Below, in pieces: positions 1 to 11,859 of a DNA stretch of 64,000 nt (the stretch's first letter is position 1; each line of letters opens with the position of its first letter). Where the stretch lies: contig NZ_QZWH01000009.1 of the NCBI RefSeq assembly GCF_003601925.1, positions 50,859 to 114,858 on the forward strand, given 5' to 3'. The position numbers and the translations under genes were made by a program. Below the pieces are notes generated by a model that did no database searches, was not told the DNA's origin, and saw only the letters and a list, made by a program, of their open reading frames with translations. This DNA comes from Buttiauxella izardii (GTDB lineage: Bacteria > Pseudomonadota > Gammaproteobacteria > Enterobacterales > Enterobacteriaceae).

Positions 1-2
1 TG

Positions 3-185
3 CAACTGCATCAGGTTGGGCGTAACGAAGAAGCGCTGGAATTGCTGTTCACTCATCTGAAAAAGGATTTGGGCGCGGCTGACGGGCAAGTACGCAAGAT
101 ACTGATGGAGATTCTGGCAGCCCTCGGAACCGGTGATGCGCTGGCCTCTAAGTATCGCCGCCAGATGTATTCACTGCTGTATTAA
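3..185 (+). CDS. cnoX: CnoX (YbbN) chaperedoxin, C-terminal end only
   Basis: An open frame enters from the left edge and stops with TAA, giving the last 60 residues of a helical, TPR-like tail that ends in RRQMYSLLY. The place next to qmcA-ybbJ-cueR and the tail sequence fit YbbN/CnoX, a thioredoxin-fold protein with C-terminal TPRs that protects proteins from oxidation and passes them to GroEL and DnaK. The thioredoxin domain lies outside the window. In E. coli the divergent fetA-fetB pair separates this gene from qmcA; here only about 130 bases lie between them. Confidence 0.8.
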   Translation, partial: QLHQVGRNEEALELLFTHLKKDLGAADGQVRKILMEILAALGTGDALASKYRRQMYSLLY

Positions 186-188
186 AAT

Positions 189-214
189 GTCGGAAGACGC
201 TGCGCTTTTCCGAC
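189..214. repeat. REP-like palindrome
   Basis: The arms GTCGGAA and TTCCGAC flank the core GACGCTGCGC. Related copies lie near 22358, 39000, 58559, 58625 and 63956. It sits 3 bases after the ybbN stop, where REP hairpins commonly protect or end transcripts. Confidence 0.7.
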
Positions 215-313
215 CTTCAAAAAGAAACGCAGCGTCATCCACGCTGAAAAAAATCGCTGATTGAACCCCGTTAAGGGGTAGACTACATCAAAATAACAAT
301 GGAGGTTTTTTTG

Positions 314-1228
314 ATGTTAATCGTCATTCCCGTACTGATCCTCGTCGCGCTGATTATCGTCGGCGCCGGGGTAAAAATCGTGCCGCAGGGCTACCAATGG
401 ACCGTTGAACGCTTTGGCCGATACACCAAAACTCTGATGCCAGGCTTAAGCCTTGTGGTGCCGTTTATGGACCGCATTGGCCGCAAAATCAATATGATGG
501 AGCAAGTGCTGGACATCCCTTCCCAGGAAATCATTTCCAAAGATAACGCCAACGTCGCCATCGATGCGGTGTGCTTTATTCAGGTTGTCGACGCGCCACG
601 TGCGGCGTATGAAGTCAGCAATCTTGAACTGGCGATCATGAACCTCACGATGACCAACATTCGTACCGTGCTCGGTTCCATGGAACTCGATGAAATGCTC
701 TCGCAGCGCGACAACATCAACACGCGTTTGCTGCATATCGTCGATGAAGCGACGAATCCATGGGGGATCAAAATCACCCGTATTGAGATTCGCGACGTGC
801 GTCCACCGGCTGAACTAATTGATGCGATGAATGCGCAGATGAAAGCCGAGCGAACCAAGCGTGCTTATATTCTGGAAGCCGAAGGGATCCGCCAGGCGGA
901 GATCGTGAAAGCTGAAGGCGATAAACAGTCGAAGATCCTGAAAGCAGAAGGCGAACGCCAGTCCGCATTCTTGCAGGCCGAAGCCCGTGAACGTAGTGCA
1001 GAAGCGGAAGCCCGCGCCACGCGAATGGTGTCCGAAGCGATCGCCAAAGGGGATATTCAGGCGATTAACTACTTCGTGGCACAGAAATATACTGACGCGC
1101 TGCAACAGATTGGCTCGGCCAATAACAGCAAAGTGGTATTGATGCCGCTTGATGCCACCAGCCTGATGGGCTCGATTGCCGGGATCAGCGAACTTATCGC
1201 GCAAAGCGGTACTGAGCGTAAAAAATGA
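314..1228 (+). CDS. qmcA: QmcA, SPFH/band-7 membrane protein
   Basis: This 304-residue protein matches E. coli QmcA along its length. It has an N-terminal membrane segment (about residues 2-18), a band-7/SPFH domain (about 20-190) and a charged, Glu/Ala-rich coiled coil (about 190-250) that mediates oligomerisation in this family. QmcA is an inner-membrane SPFH protein linked to FtsH-HflKC-type quality control. An upstream in-frame ATG at 299 would add five residues, but the GGAGG at 301-305 sits inside that extension and is well spaced for the ATG at 314, so 314 is chosen. It overlaps ybbJ by 4 bases (ATGA), indicating translational coupling. Confidence 0.95.
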   Translation: MLIVIPVLILVALIIVGAGVKIVPQGYQWTVERFGRYTKTLMPGLSLVVPFMDRIGRKINMMEQVLDIPSQEIISKDNANVAIDAVCFIQVVDAPRAAYEVSNLELAIMNLTMTNIRTVLGSMELDEMLSQRDNINTRLLHIVDEATNPWGIKITRIEIRDVRPPAELIDAMNAQMKAERTKRAYILEAEGIRQAEIVKAEGDKQSKILKAEGERQSAFLQAEARERSAEAEARATRMVSEAIAKGDIQAINYFVAQKYTDALQQIGSANNSKVVLMPLDATSLMGSIAGISELIAQSGTERKK

Positions 1229-1671
1229 TAGCCCTGCTGTTTACCCACGCGCATATCTTCTGGCTCACGCTGGGCGGTTTACTGCTGGCGGCTGAAATGC
1301 TCGGCGCCAGCGGTTATTTGCTGTGGAGCGGAGTGGCGGCGGTGCTGACCGGTTTACTGGTATGGATTGTGCCGCTCGGCTGGGAATGGCAAGGCGTGTG
1401 CTTTGCCGTGCTCACGCTGGTTGCGGCCTTTCTGTGGTGGCGCTGGCTCTCAACGCGTAAACAGCAACAACCCGGTGAAGTGCTCAATCAGCGCGGCCAT
1501 CAGTTGATTGGCCGCCGTTTGCGTCTGGATACCACGTTGGTCAACGGTCGCGGCCATATTCGCGTAGCCGATAGCTCATGGCCGGTGATGGCAGACACCG
1601 ATTTAGCCGCAGGCACCGAAGTGATTGTCACAGCCGTCGAAGGCATCACCTTGAAAATACAGGCGGTTTAA
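1225..1671 (+). CDS. ybbJ: YbbJ, NfeD-family membrane protein
   Basis: This 148-residue protein has two or three hydrophobic segments in residues 1-75, followed by a small soluble beta-rich (OB-fold) domain from about residue 85. This is the short NfeD architecture. NfeD proteins are encoded beside SPFH proteins and act with them in membrane organisation. Its start overlaps the qmcA stop, so the two form an operon. Its stop overlaps the convergent cueR stop by 4 bases. The precise cellular role is not known. Confidence 0.92.
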   Translation: MIALLFTHAHIFWLTLGGLLLAAEMLGASGYLLWSGVAAVLTGLLVWIVPLGWEWQGVCFAVLTLVAAFLWWRWLSTRKQQQPGEVLNQRGHQLIGRRLRLDTTLVNGRGHIRVADSSWPVMADTDLAAGTEVIVTAVEGITLKIQAV

Positions 1672-2078
1672 GCCTGTTTCTGGTGATGGCAGCAGCCCGC
1701 AAGATTGTTAATAATCGGGCAATCCGCGCTGTCATCGCCGGGGCATGAATCCGCCAGCGCCAGCAACTGTTGGCGCATTCCCTGCAATTCCGTAATGTAC
1801 TTTTCGATATCCGCGACTTTTTGCAAAGTCCGCGCTTTCACGTCCGCACTATGGCGCGCCGGGTCGTTGAAAAGATTGACCAGTTCACGACACTCTTCAA
1901 GATTAAACCCCACCTGGCGAGCCTGGCGCAGTAACGTCAGCTCATCCAGATGCTTTTGCGTGTAGCTACGATAGCCGTTGTCAGAACGCAGCGGCGCTGT
2001 CACCAGCCCTTTCTCTTCGTAAAAACGAATCGCTTTACTGGTTAAACCGGTTTTTTTTGCAACATCACTGATGTTCAT
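1668..2078 (-). CDS. cueR: CueR, copper-responsive MerR-family activator
   Basis: This 136-residue MerR-family regulator begins [20 protein letters not shown], the winged-helix DNA-binding part. It has a dimerisation helix (about 80-110) and a C-terminal metal loop with the motif CPGDDSADC, whose two cysteines bind Cu(I). A CCHH cluster lies close to the end. An in-frame extension of 15 residues exists upstream, but an AGGAGG-like ribosome site 5 bases before the ATG at 2078 and the E. coli start support the short form. The regulator activates copA and cueO; its copA target promoter lies at 19788-19818. The two are separated by a 17.7-kb insertion instead of the glsA-ybaT genes of E. coli. 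Confidence 0.96.
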   Translation of the reverse strand: MNISDVAKKTGLTSKAIRFYEEKGLVTAPLRSDNGYRSYTQKHLDELTLLRQARQVGFNLEECRELVNLFNDPARHSADVKARTLQKVADIEKYITELQGMRQQLLALADSCPGDDSADCPIINNLAGCCHHQKQA

Positions 2079-2113
2079 GTTTCCTCCTGAATCTTCCGTT
2101 GAGAGAAGTATAA

Positions 2114-2145
2114 CCCCCTGCACCCGTTCAGGTGCAGGGGGTTTT
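2114..2145 (-). terminator. Hairpin terminator after the autotransporter gene
   Basis: A perfect 11-bp stem (CCCCCTGCACC / GGTGCAGGGGG) with a 6-base loop lies immediately after the autotransporter stop. The T-run is on the plus-strand side (2142-2145). On the minus strand the tail is the weaker TTATACTT, so it may act in both directions. Confidence 0.65.
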
Positions 2146-2146
2146 A

Positions 2147-5100
2147 TCAGAAGCGAATTTTCATACCGACCGAGGCAGAAATATCAGAATCCACCTGCGT
2201 GTCTCCGCCGGTGTCCCAGGTTTTACCCACTTCGGTGTACGCCTGCACATCTGCGGTGACGGCCCATGTCGCACCCACTGCGGCTTCGGTAGTCTGGAAG
2301 CGCTGGTTAGCATCAATTTTAGTCGCCCCGGCGCTGTTCGCTGTATTGCGATACGTCACGGTGTCTTGCCCATCCGACAGTTCTTGCCACAAGTTAACCC
2401 GAATATACGGCTTCACTTTGCCGTAATCGGTGTCGTAATCCGCCGCCAGACGCAAGCCAAGGCGACCAATGACTGCGCCGTCAGCATCCACCGAGACTTT
2501 GGTTTTTGACGGGTCGCTCAGCGTCACATCATCAAAATCGCTGTATTGATAGATAAGCTGCGCCTGCGGTTCAATCAGCCAGTTGCTGTCCCAAAGCTGC
2601 CACGGTTTACCCACTTCGACCGACGCCACAAACGAGTTGCCATCTGGGCTGTAAGTCTCGCGGTCGCTCATGTTTTTCAGGTCAACCGAGTGGTAGCCGT
2701 ACTGCAAAACGTTATCGACGTAGAAACCGTTGGTGTCCGTCCAGGTGCCGTAAGCGCCCAAATAAGACGAGAATGTCGAGTTGTACGCCGCGCCACCGCT
2801 CATGCCGGTGATGCCATCGATTGAGCTGTCGATATCCATAAAGGTGGTGTACAAACCGGCACGCCATTTCTCGTCCTGATAAACATCCAGCCCCATTTGC
2901 ATACCGTTATAGTTAGTACTGCTTTGGGATTTCGTCGGATCGTCGTGATGCTGATCGACCGATTTGACGATGTAACGCGCCCAGAAACGCCCTTCTTGAT
3001 CTTCAGGCACACCCGCCTGCCACGGCTGTTCGTCACCGACGCGCTGATGCAATGTGCCAAGCACGGCGAGATCGGCCTGGCGGATAATCGCCCCGAGCGT
3101 GTCGAACCCTGGCACATCCGGGCGATATCCCGCACGTAGGAACCAGTCTTCGCCCGCACCTTGTTGGTTCCCGGCAAATAACTGGTATTCCCAGGCTCCG
3201 GCGGTGAGCACGTCGCCGCCGATGTTGAAGGCGTCTTTGGTGGTCTGCGCGGTGGTCGTTGCGCCATTCACCGCTTCGACGACTAAAATACCGTCGCCGG
3301 TTGTCGGTTCGCCGAGCTGGCTGACGTCGATATCCAGCAGCGTGTTGCCCGTCGCCGTACCGCCGTTGATCACCAGATGATCGGCAACGCCTGGGCTGTG
3401 TTGCTGCGCGGCGATTTTCACCGTGCCGTTGTCGCCGACATAATTGCCATTCACGGTGAGCGTCGAACCGACATCGCCGCCGCGTAAATTAATGGTGCCC
3501 TGGTTGTAGACGTTAGCCACGGTCTGGTTGAAACCGCCAGTATCCAGAGTGGCTCCGCTGCTGACGATGTGTGTCGACTGATGGCTAAAGCTGTTGCGAC
3601 TGGCCGCCGCCAGGGTGCCATTTTCCACCAGCGTAATGCCGCTCCAGGTATTGCGGCCATTAAGGAATGTGGTGCCGCTGCCCTGCTGCAAGACTTGCCC
3701 GTTGCCGGAAATATTCCCGTTCAGAGTGACGCTATCAGAACGGTTAATCGCTAGCGTTGCGTCATCGACAATATCGCCCGTCACGCTGCCCCCGGTTCCG
3801 CCGTTACCCAGTTGCAAGGTGCCGTTGCGAATGGTGGTTTGCCCGTCGAAGGTGCTGTCTTGCGTGAGGGTGAGTTTGCCGTCGCCCAGTTTGGTGAAGG
3901 TGCCGCTGCCAGTTACCGCGCTTAATAGTGAAACCGAATTACCGTTGGTATCCACTGCCCCGCCACCGTCTGCAAGCGTGACCACGCGAGCGGTGTCAAA
4001 CGCCGCACCGTAGCGCAATGTGCCGCCGCTCAGGCCGATGCCGGTTCCTGTCGCGCCAAGGTTGTTGTCTGCAGAGACTTGCAGTACGCCGCCGCTGACC
4101 TGCGTTCCGCCCTGGTACTGGTTGTTGCCGCCCAGGATTAATGTTCCGGCATCGGTTTTGTTGATGCCGCCTTCGCCGTCGATGACGGAGTTAATGGTCG
4201 CGGTGTACCGTGCCCCCAGAATAGAGCCGTCGCCAACGCGAATCTGAGTATCTGCGGTATGCGTAGTGATGTTATCGCCGCCAATCACGTAGCCATTGGT
4301 GGTGAATTGCGCGCCGCTGATCGCCACTTCCCCCAAGCTGGTATCGACCGTCACGTTCCCCGCCTCGCCGCCAAAGACCGCGAACGATCCGTTGCTGTAT
4401 GGCGTATTAAAGCGGCCATCTGGCGTGGTGACGTCGGTTGTCCAGTTGTCGTTACCGCGATTGTTCTGCCAGACGCCATCGCCGCCGTTGATCACACCGT
4501 TGTTTTTAAGCTCGCCGCCGTTGCCGCCCGTTCCGTCCCAGAAGCGCATGACCGCTCCGGTGCGATTCACAAGGTTGACCTGCCCGGCAATCGAGGTTTG
4601 CACATATAGATCGTCCGCTGCCGCAGGGGCTGCGCCAATATCCAGAATGTTATCGCTCAGTGCGCCGGTGTAGTTGAAGACGCGATACACGCCGACGTCA
4701 AACGATCCGCCCGGTGTCTGGGCGATATTCAGTTTGCCGTCGAGATTAAGATCGCCATTGATATTGATGAGATCGTTGAGCGTGCCGCCCACGACAAATG
4801 GCCTGCCGAACTGGAAGTCGACCTGCGAATCCTGGTTGAGGGTTAACGCGCCCATCTCCAGCACGCCGACGCTTGCAAGGTCTTGCCCCGCAGCCAGATG
4901 GCCGCCGTTTTCAATTTCGACACTGCCGCCGAGCACGCCCGCACCGCCCAGGGTTGCGCCACTGTTCACCGTCGTTTTGCCGGTTGCCGCCGCCTGATTA
5001 CCGTTAATCAGCAACACACCTTGTTGCGCGGTGGCGGTGCCGGTCCAGGTGTTGTCAGCGGTGAGATTGAGCGTGCCGCCGCCAGTTTTCACCAGGTTGC

Positions 5101-8100
5101 CGGTTCCGCTGATCAGCCCGCTAATGGTGTCATCGCGCCCAAGCGCGCCTTCCACCAGCGTTGCCGCGCCAAGTGCCACGTTACCCGCGCCCGACAATGA
5201 GCCGACTGACGCATTCGCCAGTGCCGCGCTGATGTCCACCAGCCCGCCTGCGAGGTTAGAAATCACCGCGCCCGCCGCCTGGGCGTTATCGGCAAAAGTG
5301 ACGCGCCCGCTGTTGGCAACCGTGGCGGAACCCGCATCGGCATTGTCGTTTAACGCCAGCAATGACGTGGCGTCGACCGCGACGCTGGTGGTATCGCCCT
5401 GGCTGTTGCCGTTAAATTCCGCGATACCGCTGTTGGTCAACGTAATGGTGCTTTGCCCCGCTCCGGCGGTGTCGTTAAACGCCAGGCTGGCGTTGTTGAC
5501 TGCGAAGGTATGCGTTTGGCCGGAGGCTGAGTTGTTAAGGTTTAATTGTGCCAGGTTTGAGAGCGAAATCTGGCTGTTTGCCCGGCCAAAGGCGCCGGTG
5601 GTGTTGGCGTTAACGGTTAACTGCCCTGTACCGTTTTTGCCAATAATGCTGGTATCGCCCTGATAGGTGTTTGCCACGCCGAGTTCCAGAACGCCATTGT
5701 TGGCCAGAACCGAGGTATCTTTGATAGTCAGTGGCCCATCGCCCCCGATCACGCCTGTCGGCGTGAATGTATGACCGAATACATCTAATGCACCGCCCAC
5801 ACTCCCATCAACGAAGAACAAACGTGGCGTGGAAATGTCTGCACCGGCCTGGAAAGTCGCTCCATTTTTCAATAGTACTGAGTTACTCGTTGCCCCCAGC
5901 GCATTGTCATTGTTGATGTTGAGCGTACCGTTCCAAACTTCTACGCCACCGGTAAACACGTTGTTACCGGTCAGGACCAGGCGACCTGGATCGGTTTTTA
6001 ACAAGCGGATATTGCCGTCCAGCAAATCATTCTGAACAAGGTCGACATTAATAAAGGTGGTGATATCAGCCCCTGTCGCACCGTCCCCTACACGTATCGC
6101 AAAATAGCTGTCCGCATGTGTGGCTCCTTGCGATTCATAGCTGTTATCCGGCGGGAAATCGCCGGGCGGATTTGTGGCAGTGAAAAAGAGTTGTGAATCA
6201 GGGCGAGCCGGATCGGCATTCAGAATGTAGCCATTGGACGTAAACTGCATACCTGAGGTGAGCACCGAGCCAAAGGCATTGCTTACACGTACTTCATTCG
6301 CTTGCCCCTGGAACACCGCAAACGCATCCTGTGCCCACGGTGCATTACCGACACCGGTACTTTGCGTCCAGTTGTTGCTGTTACCCGCGATCTGTCTTGT
6401 CCAGTAACCGAAGCCCCCATCGACTTTATCGTTACCCGTCGTTCCATCGCCATGGTTGCCGGGAATAGCGCCGTTATCACCATCCCAATATTGCAACACG
6501 TTGCTTGGGTCAACGAAGTTAAGCACCAGGTTGACCTGGTTCGCGATGTTGGTCTGAATCGCGTAATTATTAGCGTCATTCGGCGGAAGCGAATTAATGG
6601 TCATGGAGTTGTTGACCAGGCTGCCAGCGTAATTAAACAGACGATAGACGCCAGGGAGGAAGATACCTTCCTGAGTCAGGGCCACATCAAGCGTACCGTC
6701 GAGAGTCAAGTTGCCTTTTACGTCAACCAAATCGTTTAGCGCACCACCGGGAACATAAACCTGCCCCAACTGGAACTGGCTATTGGTATCACCCGCGAGC
6801 GTCAGATTTTGGTTGATGGTCAGCGTGCCGGTGCCATTGCCACGGTTGTCATCGCCTGGACGCAAGGTCGTGCCACTCTGAAACACCACATCTCCGCCAA
6901 TCGTGCCAAAGCCGCCGAGAGTGCTGCCGGTCATCACCGTGGTCAGCCCGGTGCCACTTTGCACACCGTTAATCAGCAATGTTCCCTGCTCAACGTTAGT
7001 GGTTCCCGCGTAGGTGTTGTTCCCCCCCAGACGTGTTATGCCGCTACCAATCTGGCGGAACGCGCCGCTGCCAGAAATCACGCCGTTTAGCGTCACATCA
7101 TCAGAATGGTCAACCGTCAAAATACCGTCGTCGGTGATGTTAGTGGTTTCCGACAAACTCCCCACCGTGCCGCCATCGCCCAGCGCCAGTTCTGATCCTG
7201 CGCCAATGTAGGTATTTCCGGTGTAGGTGTTATCGCCAAGCAGCGTCGTTTTGCCCGCGCCGATACGTTCCATGCCGCCGGTGCCGCTGATAATCCCGCT
7301 GTAAATCTGGTCACTTGTGCCGTCGAACGACAGCAAGCTTGTCGCGCCGGAAGTGGCGACGTTGTAGTTATGAAGAGTGGCATCACCAGAAGTCGATGCG
7401 CTGTCGCCGCTGCGTAGCGTCGCGCCGTTGTTGATGTTGATAGCCTGAGCGCCTGCAAGCGTCAGATCGTCGACAATACGGGCGTCGGTGGCATCGCCAT
7501 CCAGAGTCAATGTGCTCCAGCCGGTGCCAATATTGGTGCCTTTCGCCAGGTCATCCGCGCTAAAGGTTCCCAATAATGCCGGGGCCGCGCCCTGATGAGT
7601 GCCGTTCAATGTCAGCGTATTATTCGGGCCACCTTCGCTGAGAATATGAGTGACGTTCGCTAGCGAAACATCGCCCAATGTGGCGCTGTCGTTGCCGTCC
7701 GCACCGTTGAAAGTCACCCCGCCGTTAAACGCTCCTGCCGTCCAGCTAAACTGGTCGTTACCCGTTCCCAACACGATTTCACCACGCGTATTCGCCACCG
7801 CGCCACTTAACGCCACCACGTCATTCCCGCTGCCGGTAAGAATGGCCTGCGCCGTGGTATTGGCCGCCAGCAACGTGCCGCTGTTGTTGATGGTGGTATT
7901 GCCCGCGCCTGAGGCATTAATGACCGGTGCGCCCGTGCCCAGACTGGTTATCGTGCCGGTGTTGGTAATGGTGCGCGCTGTGTTGGCCACGCCATCGGTG
8001 GCGACAATCGCTGAACCGGCACCCGCCGCCATATTGATGGTCGCGCCCGAACTCACATTCCCGGCGGTTCGCGCCAGAATACCGACGCTGTTCGCGCCAT

Positions 8101-11100
8101 TGCCGTTGATGGTGTAGCCATTATCAATGGTCAGATTCCCGGTTGTTGGGGCACCCGCCGCATTCATAAAGGCAAATCCATAGCCACTACCAGAAACATT
8201 CAGCGTGTTATTGGCCCCAGCCGCGCTGAAAGTGACTGCGGTGCGGATCGCCGGGCCATCGGCGGCATTAATCGTCACGCCATTGAGGTTGATATTCGCC
8301 GTATCAGCATTGTTGTTAATGCCCGCGCCGGTGCCGGAAATATCAATAATGGTGTCAGTAGCGGTAAATGATGTGGCTCCGGTATCCATTCGCACGCCGT
8401 CAGCGCCGCCGGATGCCGTGATGTGGTTGCCCGTTCCGTTGACGGTCAGATTGGCACCCGAACCAATCAACTGAACCGCCGCCAGGCCGCCGGTCGCATT
8501 GACGGTGCCAAGGCGATTGACGACCGCATTCGCGCCGCCGACACGCAGGCCAACGTTGCCGCTTGCGGTTGCACCGCTGACGCTAATCGTATTGTTATTG
8601 GTCAATACGCCATTGTTCTGGATATTCACGCCGATATTATTACTGCCGGAAACGCTGACTGGGGCATTCACAATCGCCGCGCCATTATCGTGCAGCAAAA
8701 TCCCGGTGCTATTTGTCCCTTCTAACGCAATGCCCGCCGTACCATTTAAGGTTAATTCCCCTAAATGCGAAATGTTGTAGCCAACAATACCGCTTTGTAA
8801 GGAACTGGCGGTGGTAGACGCCGTTGAGGTGACTTGAGTTAGCAATTCTTCAGGGTCAATCGTGCTGTCGATATTATAATTGCGCCCGTCAATAACTACG
8901 GCCGTTGTATTATTGCCACCCAATATAATGCCGCCGTCGCTGATTGTACCTTGAGCGCCACCAGTGACTTTTACCCCGACCGCACCATTACCATTGACGT
9001 TTATCCTCGCCGTACCGGTGTTGATTGTGGTTTTAATCCCGCTGGTTTCATCCAGACCGTTGGCAAATATCCCGGTCGCATTTTCGCCGGAGACGGTGAG
9101 TTGATAACCCCTAGCCGAGCCATTGCCTGCAAACGTGGCACCGTGGTCAACTGCGAATAAAATCGAGTCTTTCTGGCCGTTATCATTAATAGCCGCACTG
9201 CCAATATTAATCTGCGCTTTATCGCCCCAGGCGTAATAGCCCATCTGTTGAGTGTTTTCAAAAGTGAGCGTGGAGGCGGCGTTGATATCAATTTGCGCAT
9301 CGCCACGAGCGTGAACGCCAATGGCCCCGGCAGATAACAGACGGATAGTGGAATTCAGGTTCACTTGCGCATGTTGAGTATTTAGCCCTTCGGCATACAC
9401 CGCATAGTTGCGATAAGTGTACGGTTGGCCGTCACTCCCGCCCGTGTCGCCCGCCTTACCCACGGTAATCGAGCTGCCCGAGGTTGTGGAAACTGTCGCC
9501 CCCGCTTTCTGCGCCGAGACGTTTATCGCGATATTGTTATCGCCATCCACGTTGATCGTGCCGCTATGGGTGACGATGCCGGTATTATCGACCACGTTCA
9601 GGCCATAGTTTGCCGCAGCCGAACCATTGGTGAGCCTGCCTAAAACGTTAATCGTGCCGCTGTTGGTGACGGCACCTGTCGCGCCCTGCACGGAAATCCC
9701 GGCTGCGTTACGGGTATTGGCTTCAAGTGTGATGGTGCCGGTGTTATTCACCGCGCCGGAGCTTTGCGTGTGGATCCCCGCAGAAAGAGAGCCCCCGGTC
9801 ATCGGCACCGCTGTGGGTGCAGTGGCATTTAAAACAGGCGTCACGCCGAGGTAGATATTGCCGGCGTTATTAAAGGTGGCGCTGTCCAGGAGATAAACCC
9901 CATAGCCGCCCGCCTTCCCTGCTGCGTTATTGCTATTGCCGACCAGCGCAATCGTGCCGTTGGCGGCGTTAGTAACCGCCGTCGTTCCCGACGCGCTAAT
10001 ACCGCGCGCGTTGTTAGTGGTGGTGTCGGTAATCGCAACGTTGATATGGCCGTTGTTGGTCAGAATGCTGGCACCGCCGCCTTCCATGCCCACGCTTCCG
10101 GCGTTAGACTTATTCTGATTGCTGCCGTCTTTTTCAATAAACAGCCCGGCGTTTAAGGTGCCGTTGTTAATGGCCGTCGCGTCAGTCGTCGACATCCCGA
10201 CAGAGGTCGGGCTGCGCCCACTACTGCGCCAGGCGTTGATTGCCCCATCGTTGGTGATGGTTGCGTTATTGTCGGCACGCATTACCGCCGACGCGCCATC
10301 CACCGCCAGAGAACCATCCGCCACCACCAGCCCCGAGGCATTCGCTCCGGTGGCGTAAATCACGTTTAAATTGCCGGTGCCGAGCGTGGCGTTATTAGTG
10401 TGAATACCTTTGTCGTCCCAGACGTGATAAGTCAGTTTGATGCTGGTGTTTTCTTCTTGCGCCAGCATTCCGGTGATAATTGCGTCGTAGGTATTTTGTG
10501 CTTCGACCGACGAGTCAATGACTTCACCATTTACCGTGGCACCTGCCGTTAGCCAATATTGAATCTGCGGTTTACCGGCATAAGCCCCAGCACCGATCAG
10601 GAAGTCGTTTACCCCTGCAATATCAGTGGAAGAGTTAATCACAAAGGTTTTATTGCCGAGCAGGAATACCCTATTCCCAACCTGTTCATAATTGGGCAGT
10701 GTTATTGAGAAATCGTACTTAGAACTTTGCGCCTGAATGTCTTGTGTATCATTCGCCAACACAATCGCCGGTCTAAAGTGAATGTAGTTATCCGAAAGCC
10801 ATTGTGTGCTGCTGGTTGCGGTTCCGCTGCCATCGGCTTTTGCCAGTACGGAGTTTTTGGTGAGTAAATCAATAGTATTAGCGGCGGCTGAAATAGGTGC
10901 GGCAGTATCGCTCGAGCCGACATTAATATTGGCCTGCCCGCCGGTTGATGCCACTGAGGTAATGCCAAAATTATTGTAGATACGAATAGAATCGCTATCA
11001 AAAATAGGCAAAATCATATTACTGACGGGAACATCAACTGCCGAAATAAAGGTCGATGAATCATAAATACTGATGACTTGATAGCTGCCATCCAGGCCAG

Positions 11101-11641
11101 GAACTTCAACGTTGAGTTCCTTATTTTCTTGTGGCGTGGCTGGAGCCGGTGAATAGTTGTACTGGCTGATATTGGCTTGAGTTATCGGCGTGGTTGCCCC
11201 AGTAGAATCTGAAGCATTAATGATGGTGATGCGGTTGGGGTCAGTACCCGAACCATTCGGCAGCGCATTAAACACCGTAACACTTGTGGCAGTACCATCA
11301 GATCCCGCAGCAATAATGGGTATCGGCCCGAGAACGTTAAGCGTGGTGCCTGGCGCAAAATGGTTGGCGGCGGTAAGGCTGTCGATAGTAAACGCATAGC
11401 CCGTCTCACTAATTTGATCATATGGCGAGATGAAATCGTAGTTCGGATATTCAGCACTCCATTGCACATCGTCAGCGAAGGCGGAAGTTCCATAACTCCC
11501 GGCAAGCACTAACGCTGTCACTAATAACTTTTTACCACCCCTTCCCGCTCTGCCGCCCTTTTTCCCCGCCCGAGATGTTTCTGCAACCGCAATAAAACTG
11601 TTCGCAACATGGCTCCACACCAGTCGATAGATATTATTCAT
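2147..11641 (-). CDS. Giant AIDA-type (type Va) autotransporter
   Basis: The protein has about 3,164 residues. It begins with an extended signal peptide ([20 protein letters not shown] at residues 1-20, a basic linker, a hydrophobic core and probable cleavage after TSAFA, residue 56). The passenger is Asn/Gly/Thr-rich and repetitive, as in right-handed beta-helices. It contains about seven passenger-associated repeats of the form G-x-L-x-L-x-G-x-N-T-Y-x-G between roughly residues 1450 and 2750. The last 280 residues form the outer-membrane beta-domain, starting near RFWARYIV and ending in the terminal aromatic Phe (KIRF) expected for BamA-dependent insertion. A TTG codon six bases upstream could also start, but AGAG is better spaced for the ATG at 11641. 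The protein is probably a surface adhesin or biofilm factor; no protease motif was seen. A block of about 400 residues is duplicated (see findings). E. coli has no counterpart at this site. Confidence 0.93.
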   Translation of the reverse strand: MNNIYRLVWSHVANSFIAVAETSRAGKKGGRAGRGGKKLLVTALVLAGSYGTSAFADDVQWSAEYPNYDFISPYDQISETGYAFTIDSLTAANHFAPGTTLNVLGPIPIIAAGSDGTATSVTVFNALPNGSGTDPNRITIINASDSTGATTPITQANISQYNYSPAPATPQENKELNVEVPGLDGSYQVISIYDSSTFISAVDVPVSNMILPIFDSDSIRIYNNFGITSVASTGGQANINVGSSDTAAPISAAANTIDLLTKNSVLAKADGSGTATSSTQWLSDNYIHFRPAIVLANDTQDIQAQSSKYDFSITLPNYEQVGNRVFLLGNKTFVINSSTDIAGVNDFLIGAGAYAGKPQIQYWLTAGATVNGEVIDSSVEAQNTYDAIITGMLAQEENTSIKLTYHVWDDKGIHTNNATLGTGNLNVIYATGANASGLVVADGSLAVDGASAVMRADNNATITNDGAINAWRSSGRSPTSVGMSTTDATAINNGTLNAGLFIEKDGSNQNKSNAGSVGMEGGGASILTNNGHINVAITDTTTNNARGISASGTTAVTNAANGTIALVGNSNNAAGKAGGYGVYLLDSATFNNAGNIYLGVTPVLNATAPTAVPMTGGSLSAGIHTQSSGAVNNTGTITLEANTRNAAGISVQGATGAVTNSGTINVLGRLTNGSAAANYGLNVVDNTGIVTHSGTINVDGDNNIAINVSAQKAGATVSTTSGSSITVGKAGDTGGSDGQPYTYRNYAVYAEGLNTQHAQVNLNSTIRLLSAGAIGVHARGDAQIDINAASTLTFENTQQMGYYAWGDKAQINIGSAAINDNGQKDSILFAVDHGATFAGNGSARGYQLTVSGENATGIFANGLDETSGIKTTINTGTARINVNGNGAVGVKVTGGAQGTISDGGIILGGNNTTAVVIDGRNYNIDSTIDPEELLTQVTSTASTTASSLQSGIVGYNISHLGELTLNGTAGIALEGTNSTGILLHDNGAAIVNAPVSVSGSNNIGVNIQNNGVLTNNNTISVSGATASGNVGLRVGGANAVVNRLGTVNATGGLAAVQLIGSGANLTVNGTGNHITASGGADGVRMDTGATSFTATDTIIDISGTGAGINNNADTANINLNGVTINAADGPAIRTAVTFSAAGANNTLNVSGSGYGFAFMNAAGAPTTGNLTIDNGYTINGNGANSVGILARTAGNVSSGATINMAAGAGSAIVATDGVANTARTITNTGTITSLGTGAPVINASGAGNTTINNSGTLLAANTTAQAILTGSGNDVVALSGAVANTRGEIVLGTGNDQFSWTAGAFNGGVTFNGADGNDSATLGDVSLANVTHILSEGGPNNTLTLNGTHQGAAPALLGTFSADDLAKGTNIGTGWSTLTLDGDATDARIVDDLTLAGAQAININNGATLRSGDSASTSGDATLHNYNVATSGATSLLSFDGTSDQIYSGIISGTGGMERIGAGKTTLLGDNTYTGNTYIGAGSELALGDGGTVGSLSETTNITDDGILTVDHSDDVTLNGVISGSGAFRQIGSGITRLGGNNTYAGTTNVEQGTLLINGVQSGTGLTTVMTGSTLGGFGTIGGDVVFQSGTTLRPGDDNRGNGTGTLTINQNLTLAGDTNSQFQLGQVYVPGGALNDLVDVKGNLTLDGTLDVALTQEGIFLPGVYRLFNYAGSLVNNSMTINSLPPNDANNYAIQTNIANQVNLVLNFVDPSNVLQYWDGDNGAIPGNHGDGTTGNDKVDGGFGYWTRQIAGNSNNWTQSTGVGNAPWAQDAFAVFQGQANEVRVSNAFGSVLTSGMQFTSNGYILNADPARPDSQLFFTATNPPGDFPPDNSYESQGATHADSYFAIRVGDGATGADITTFINVDLVQNDLLDGNIRLLKTDPGRLVLTGNNVFTGGVEVWNGTLNINNDNALGATSNSVLLKNGATFQAGADISTPRLFFVDGSVGGALDVFGHTFTPTGVIGGDGPLTIKDTSVLANNGVLELGVANTYQGDTSIIGKNGTGQLTVNANTTGAFGRANSQISLSNLAQLNLNNSASGQTHTFAVNNASLAFNDTAGAGQSTITLTNSGIAEFNGNSQGDTTSVAVDATSLLALNDNADAGSATVANSGRVTFADNAQAAGAVISNLAGGLVDISAALANASVGSLSGAGNVALGAATLVEGALGRDDTISGLISGTGNLVKTGGGTLNLTADNTWTGTATAQQGVLLINGNQAAATGKTTVNSGATLGGAGVLGGSVEIENGGHLAAGQDLASVGVLEMGALTLNQDSQVDFQFGRPFVVGGTLNDLININGDLNLDGKLNIAQTPGGSFDVGVYRVFNYTGALSDNILDIGAAPAAADDLYVQTSIAGQVNLVNRTGAVMRFWDGTGGNGGELKNNGVINGGDGVWQNNRGNDNWTTDVTTPDGRFNTPYSNGSFAVFGGEAGNVTVDTSLGEVAISGAQFTTNGYVIGGDNITTHTADTQIRVGDGSILGARYTATINSVIDGEGGINKTDAGTLILGGNNQYQGGTQVSGGVLQVSADNNLGATGTGIGLSGGTLRYGAAFDTARVVTLADGGGAVDTNGNSVSLLSAVTGSGTFTKLGDGKLTLTQDSTFDGQTTIRNGTLQLGNGGTGGSVTGDIVDDATLAINRSDSVTLNGNISGNGQVLQQGSGTTFLNGRNTWSGITLVENGTLAAASRNSFSHQSTHIVSSGATLDTGGFNQTVANVYNQGTINLRGGDVGSTLTVNGNYVGDNGTVKIAAQQHSPGVADHLVINGGTATGNTLLDIDVSQLGEPTTGDGILVVEAVNGATTTAQTTKDAFNIGGDVLTAGAWEYQLFAGNQQGAGEDWFLRAGYRPDVPGFDTLGAIIRQADLAVLGTLHQRVGDEQPWQAGVPEDQEGRFWARYIVKSVDQHHDDPTKSQSSTNYNGMQMGLDVYQDEKWRAGLYTTFMDIDSSIDGITGMSGGAAYNSTFSSYLGAYGTWTDTNGFYVDNVLQYGYHSVDLKNMSDRETYSPDGNSFVASVEVGKPWQLWDSNWLIEPQAQLIYQYSDFDDVTLSDPSKTKVSVDADGAVIGRLGLRLAADYDTDYGKVKPYIRVNLWQELSDGQDTVTYRNTANSAGATKIDANQRFQTTEAAVGATWAVTADVQAYTEVGKTWDTGGDTQVDSDISASVGMKIRF

Positions 11642-11821
11642 AAGCAATCTCTACATAGCCACAATGAGTAATAACGCGCTGAAACATAACGAAAACGACA
11701 AACACGTTTCGAAATACTTTAGATAACAGTAGTACATGGCTGTGCATTGAGAATGGGAATGGCAGAAAAAGTATGACTTAACTAATACTGCCTCACATAA
11801 TGCTTTGAAAAGGTGGGAGTT

Positions 11822-11845
11822 ACCTCCACCCGATTGGGCGGAGGT
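11822..11845 (-). terminator. Hairpin after the calpain-like gene
   Basis: A 10-bp stem (ACCTCCACCC / GGGCGGAGGT, one G-U pair) with a GATT loop lies 14 bases beyond the stop of the calpain-like gene. No clear U-tract follows on the minus strand, so it may be a weak terminator or an mRNA-stabilising hairpin. The rest of 11642-11859 holds the autotransporter promoter region, in which no specific site was recognised. Confidence 0.45.
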
Positions 11846-11859
11846 GAAGGGCTTAACTA

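Noticed and set aside
2132..10358. Many open frames of 60-210 codons on the plus strand opposite the autotransporter
   Set aside because: They lie antisense to one continuous 3,164-codon gene with a clear signal peptide, repeats and beta-domain. Their products are low-complexity Pro/Ser/Val-rich and lack ribosome sites; they are shadows of the repeated Asn/Gly/Thr codons.
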